Positions 6,231-8,798 of a stretch of 8,798 nt of DNA are shown in pieces (the first letter of the stretch is position 1; each line of letters starts with the position of its first letter). Under the pieces are notes generated by a model that was given only the letters and a program-made list of their open reading frames with translations, ran no database searches and was not told where the DNA came from. This DNA comes from Acidobacteriaceae bacterium (GTDB lineage Bacteria > Acidobacteriota > Terriglobia > Terriglobales > SbA1): positions 1 to 8,798 of the forward strand of contig PMHI01000635.1 in NCBI GenBank assembly GCA_003156615.1. Reading direction: 5' to 3'. Position numbers and translations under genes: made by a program.

Positions 6231-7394
6231 CTAGCCGATCAGCCTGTTCGCCTTTGGCGGGATCATCGCTATCTCTTCTGGAGATAGATTTGTATGTGCC
6301 GCCGCCACCTGAGTCGGCATGGAACGGAGCCAGTTGTTCAAAGAAATTTCCTGGAACTCCGGTGCTGTGAACATCTCCAAGAAGATGAGATCTTCGTCAC
6401 CGGTGTTCTCGATATAGTGACCGGCCATTGCAGGCACATAGCCGACGTCATTAGCGCTAAAGTCCATCGTCCGAGCATTCTCTTCAGCGCCGAAGACGGT
6501 CATTCTGCCCTTACCTTTGATCCAGTATTGCCACTCACTCGCATTCGGGTGCCAGTGCATTTCACGCAGCCCCGCTGGTTTGACAGTTACGATTCCCGCC
6601 GCAATGTTTTGTGATGTCGGGAAATTGCGGGAATCGACGATCTTCACATTACCGAATTCATTGACGTGCGTCGGCTCCAGGGCACTAGCTTTGAACGTGT
6701 AGAGTTGTTTCGGCGCAGGAGCATTTCGCGCCACTTCAGACCGGTCTTGATCAATAGAGTTCGCAGGCAAACCGCCGGCGAAAATGTAAAGAGGATCATC
6801 TTTCGGCAGCTTCGCAATGGCATCAGCACCCAGTCGGAGGTTTTTTTGCAGAATTTCCGCAGGTGTATGTTTAAGCCAATCAGAAAGCAAGAAGGTACTC
6901 TCTTCGGAGAATGATCCCTGATTGAAGACGAGAAGAAACTCGCATCCCTCTTCACCTAGACCCTGAATAGAGTGAGGAAGGCCAGCAGGAAAATTCCAGA
7001 GATCGCCGGTCTCAACATCGTCGATGAACATTGAACCGTCGGCGGCAAAGAGAGTTACTCGGGCTTTGCCGGTCAGCATGTATGCCCACTCATCAGCAAC
7101 ATGCCAATGCAACTCTCTGAAGCTCCCGCTAGTGAGGCGCATATTCACCCCAGCGATCTCCTTCGATAGCGGCAGTTCGCGCTCGGTGACCTGATGCGAC
7201 CAGCCTCCTTCTTGGACGCGCCGATGCGTCAGCTCGAAAGAATGCCAGATCGAGCCGACTGAGCCATGGTCGGTTGGAGGTGGAATATTACTGTTCGGAC
7301 TTAGGCTGGCGAGAGCGGAATTCTGCGGTCCCGGGTTGCTACTCCAAACGTCTCTTTGAGCATTCGCTGTGTTCCGAGCACTGGGGTTGATCAT
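6231..7394 (-). CDS. oxdC: Bicupin oxalate decarboxylase, 387 residues
   Basis: Catalyses Mn- and O2-dependent conversion of oxalate to formate and CO2. With residues counted from the upstream in-frame ATG at 7460, cupin 1 has RELHWHVADEW (ligands His118, His120, Glu124) and LPHSIQ (His163). Cupin 2 has REMHWHPNASEW (His302, His304, Glu309) and AGHYIENTG (His348). The lid reads SFSEESTFLLSDWL. Its Glu186 matches the Glu162 that in Bacillus subtilis OxdC separates decarboxylase from oxidase activity; the neighbouring Asn is Glu here. Glu362 in FLEMF matches the second catalytic Glu (Glu333). I choose ATG 7394, residue 23 of the longer frame, because GAGGAG lies directly before it, it removes a 59-nt overlap with the VOC gene, and 387 residues is close to the 385 of B. 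subtilis OxdC. No signal peptide is visible. Confidence in the family is high. Confidence 0.93.
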   Translation of the reverse strand: MINPSARNTANAQRDVWSSNPGPQNSALASLSPNSNIPPPTDHGSVGSIWHSFELTHRRVQEGGWSHQVTERELPLSKEIAGVNMRLTSGSFRELHWHVADEWAYMLTGKARVTLFAADGSMFIDDVETGDLWNFPAGLPHSIQGLGEEGCEFLLVFNQGSFSEESTFLLSDWLKHTPAEILQKNLRLGADAIAKLPKDDPLYIFAGGLPANSIDQDRSEVARNAPAPKQLYTFKASALEPTHVNEFGNVKIVDSRNFPTSQNIAAGIVTVKPAGLREMHWHPNASEWQYWIKGKGRMTVFGAEENARTMDFSANDVGYVPAMAGHYIENTGDEDLIFLEMFTAPEFQEISLNNWLRSMPTQVAAAHTNLSPEEIAMIPPKANRLIG

Positions 7395-7397
7395 TTT

Positions 7398-7404
7398 CTC
7401 CTCA
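7398..7404 (-). promoter_or_regulatory. Ribosome binding site of oxdC merged with the VOC gene stop codon
   Basis: On the - strand TGAGGAG is followed by AAA and ATG. The TGA (7404-7402) ends the VOC gene, and GAGGAG (7403-7398) is the ribosome site of the bicupin gene. This arrangement decides the oxdC start and suggests re-initiation by ribosomes finishing the VOC gene. Confidence 0.75.
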
Positions 7405-8529
7405 GCGTGCGACCTGTCCGCAACATGCGTTGATTCGTCCTTGCCCTTGCGAAATAGCATGATGATTCTCCAGACTCACCCGACGCTTCCGACTCACCAT
7501 CCGACGTCCTCTGGGACGCTGAAACAATCGGTTCTCTGTGGTTTCCTCATAGGGAAGATGATCGGGACGCCACAGTATCTCCATAAGACCACCCCACGGT
7601 GTTTTGAAGTACCAAATCTGTTCTCCCTTTTTCGCGTCACCCGCACTCTCGATCGGACCGTGCAGAAGCTCCGCACCGTAGCCCGCCAGAGACGCGGCTG
7701 CGGCTTGCATATCCTCTACGAAGAAGGCAATGTGTGTGGCCCCAAAATCAACATTGCTGGGCAAATGTTTCTCTTGCTGCTCCGCTTCAAAAGCCTGCAG
7801 CTCAAAATTCAGGTTTGGTCTGAGCCGCAACATTGCGAGGATGACACTCTTGATTGGGACCCCGGTCGGCGTCTTGTGAAATGGACCGACACGCCAGAGC
7901 AACTGCGCGCCGAGGGCATCCTCAAAGAATTCAACAGCCGCATCTAGGTCCGGCACGACCATGCCAACATGGTCAACATGTTTAGCAGACTGAATACCTT
8001 GGGTCACAGGACGATTCGACCAAGGACCCTTCTGATTGAAAAGTCGGTTCTCCGTTTTCTGTTCGTAGGGTAGATGATCGGGACGCCATAGAATCTCCAT
8101 GAAGGCTCCCCATGGCGTCTTGAAGTACCAGATCTTCTCTCCCTTTTTTTCCTCTCCGGCGCCTTCGAGCGGTCCCTGCAGTAGTTCGGCTCCATGCTTT
8201 CTCAGCGACTCCGCTGCGGCAAGGATGTCGTCCACGAAGAACGCGATGTGTCCGGCCCCCATGTCAATATTGCTGGGCATCTTCCGTTGTTGCTGGTCCG
8301 CATCAAACTCCAGCAGTTCAATATTGAGGCTTGGACCGAGCCTGAGCATGGCAATCTGGACGCTATTGATTGGAACGCCCGTGGCTGTCTCATGAAACGG
8401 TCCGATGCGCCAGAGAAGCAGGCCACCCAGAGCGTCCTCGAAGAAGCGAATGGCTTCGTCCAGATTCGGTACTGTCATTCCAACATGATCGACGTGCCTT
8501 GCGGATACGATTCCTTGATTCGACATCAT
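7402..8529 (-). CDS. Tandem-duplicated VOC (glyoxalase/dioxygenase-fold) protein, 375 residues
   Basis: Two complete vicinal-oxygen-chelate domains in one chain, at about residues 7-163 and 179-335, joined by a short linker. By hand count they are about 70% identical, with a fixed 172-residue offset. Each holds the four expected metal-ligand positions: His15, Glu71, His94 and Glu145 in the first; His187, Glu243, His266 and Glu317 in the second. The spacing resembles methylmalonyl-CoA epimerase or lactoylglutathione lyase relatives. Both domains end in the same MEILWRPDHLPYE and TENRLF motifs. Residues after about 337 form a 38-residue basic tail (RGRRMVSRKRRV...) with no VOC character. ATG 8529 is followed by a second ATG (MM); AAAGGA upstream overlaps the XapX stop. 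The reaction is unknown: epimerase, lyase or extradiol dioxygenase are all possible in this fold. Confidence 0.9.
   Translation of the reverse strand: MMSNQGIVSARHVDHVGMTVPNLDEAIRFFEDALGGLLLWRIGPFHETATGVPINSVQIAMLRLGPSLNIELLEFDADQQQRKMPSNIDMGAGHIAFFVDDILAAAESLRKHGAELLQGPLEGAGEEKKGEKIWYFKTPWGAFMEILWRPDHLPYEQKTENRLFNQKGPWSNRPVTQGIQSAKHVDHVGMVVPDLDAAVEFFEDALGAQLLWRVGPFHKTPTGVPIKSVILAMLRLRPNLNFELQAFEAEQQEKHLPSNVDFGATHIAFFVEDMQAAAASLAGYGAELLHGPIESAGDAKKGEQIWYFKTPWGGLMEILWRPDHLPYEETTENRLFQRPRGRRMVSRKRRVSLENHHAISQGQGRINACCGQVAR
7525..8511 (-). repeat. Two direct repeats encoding the duplicated VOC domains
   Basis: Copy A covers 8041-8511 and copy B 7525-7995, each 471 nt, in the same orientation with a 516-nt offset. 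The similarity is visible at nucleotide level, for example in the segments encoding WYFKTPWG and LWRPDHLPY, so the duplication is direct and fairly recent or under strong shared constraint. It is an intragenic domain duplication, not a mobile element. Confidence 0.85.
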
Positions 8530-8538
8530 GTAGGTCCT

Positions 8539-8715
8539 TTACTTCCATTGCGAACGAACGATTGGCGCAACCCACAGGAAGAACTCTTCTCCCAGTACCA
8601 TGCCAAGCAGTCCGAGTAAGGCGACGAGGGGAGGAGCTGGGCTCTTTACGCGCAGCGCTGCATAAAGCAGCCCAACGGCGCACCCTACCACAAACGAAAA
8701 GAAGAAGGGTTTCAT
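8539..8715 (-). CDS. XapX domain small membrane protein, 58 residues
   Basis: An ATG at 8715 opens 58 codons ending with TAA at 8539-8541. The protein is MKPFFFSFVVGCAVGLLYAA, then LRVKSPAPPLVALLGLLGMVLGEEFF and a short polar end. This is the XapX domain pattern: one hydrophobic helix, a basic RVKSPAPP turn, and a second hydrophobic helix ending in LGE. It is likely an inner-membrane protein; its function is unknown across the family. The ATG overlaps the stop of the upstream hydrolase gene (ATGA), and GGAGG lies about 10 nt before it. Its own stop is 9 nt before the VOC start and merges with that gene's ribosome site. Both arrangements support a real, translated small gene. Confidence 0.85.
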   Translation of the reverse strand: MKPFFFSFVVGCAVGLLYAALRVKSPAPPLVALLGLLGMVLGEEFFLWVAPIVRSQWK

Positions 8716-8798
8716 AGCGCAGGGTCCTCCACGTGTTTGATGAACTCGAGAAGCCGGTGGGCCAGAACGTCGGGCTGCTCTTCCATCACATAGTGCCC
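8712..8798 (-). CDS. Alpha/beta hydrolase, C-terminal end only (cut by the window edge)
   Basis: The last 28 codons of a gene entering from the right edge. The peptide begins GHYVMEEQPDVLAHRLLEF and ends IKHVEDPAL. The GHYVMEEQPD pattern with an adjoining amphipathic helix is the usual end of alpha/beta hydrolases such as epoxide hydrolases and haloalkane dehalogenase relatives. The His would be the catalytic His of the triad. The stop TGA (8714-8712) overlaps the XapX ATG by four bases, so both are in one operon. The rest of the protein, and probably the operon promoter, lies outside the window. Confidence 0.75.
   Translation of the reverse strand, partial: GHYVMEEQPDVLAHRLLEFIKHVEDPAL

Noticed and set aside
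7395..7460. Upstream ATG extending the bicupin by 22 residues
   Set aside because: It overlaps the VOC gene by 59 nt and has a weaker, more distant ribosome site than the ATG at 7394. It remains possible as a second start.
7525..8511. The long direct repeat as a mobile element or CRISPR-like array
   Set aside because: The repeats are in-frame coding domains of one protein, with no terminal inverted repeats, transposase or short spacers.
8099..8619. Long + strand ORFs opposite the VOC gene
   Set aside because: They are antisense shadows of a clearly conserved coding region and match no family.

Overview
The window reads as part of a soil-type bacterial chromosome of moderate GC (mid-50s per cent by eye) with dense genes and clear Shine-Dalgarno sites. 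The mix of crotonase, bicupin, beta-propeller, DoxX, XapX and VOC genes would fit Acidobacteriota or a soil proteobacterium. Taxonomy cannot be fixed from this sequence alone, and Acidobacteriota is only a weak preference.

Left block, + strand (1-2690): the 3' end of an enoyl-CoA hydratase/isomerase-family gene; a 303-residue alpha/beta hydrolase with an intact Ser-Asp-His triad; a 50-codon ORF that overlaps the hydrolase stop and may be the broken N-terminus of another gene; and a TTG-started XdhC/CoxI-family gene, a maturation factor of molybdenum hydroxylases. No molybdenum hydroxylase lies in the window.

Junction (2691-2951): the two blocks converge on a 261-bp non-coding stretch. I see no convincing terminator there. 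It does hold a short tRNA-like remnant (about 2879-2926) with D-arm and T-arm sequences but no anticodon arm.

Right block, - strand (8798 down to 2952): eight tightly packed same-strand genes that look like one operon. In order of transcription they are: an alpha/beta hydrolase (only its C-terminus is present), a 58-residue XapX membrane protein (ATGA overlap), a tandem-duplicated VOC (glyoxalase/dioxygenase-fold) protein, an oxalate decarboxylase-type bicupin, a YncE/YVTN-type beta-propeller, a MetX-like alpha/beta hydrolase, a DoxX-family membrane protein, and a short-chain dehydrogenase-like protein lacking the catalytic Tyr and Lys. Several starts sit within 7-15 nt of the previous stop or overlap it, which suggests translational coupling. 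The promoter must lie beyond the right edge, or in the 74-nt gap before the propeller gene.

Taken together, the right block looks like a small-molecule catabolic or detoxification operon: two hydrolases, two metal-dependent enzymes (VOC and Mn-type bicupin), a redox-fold protein and two small membrane proteins. The oxalate step is well supported by active-site residues. The overall substrate is unknown. The most unusual points are the SDR without its catalytic pair, the double VOC protein with an atypical basic tail, the anticodon-less tRNA remnant, and the combination of genes itself.
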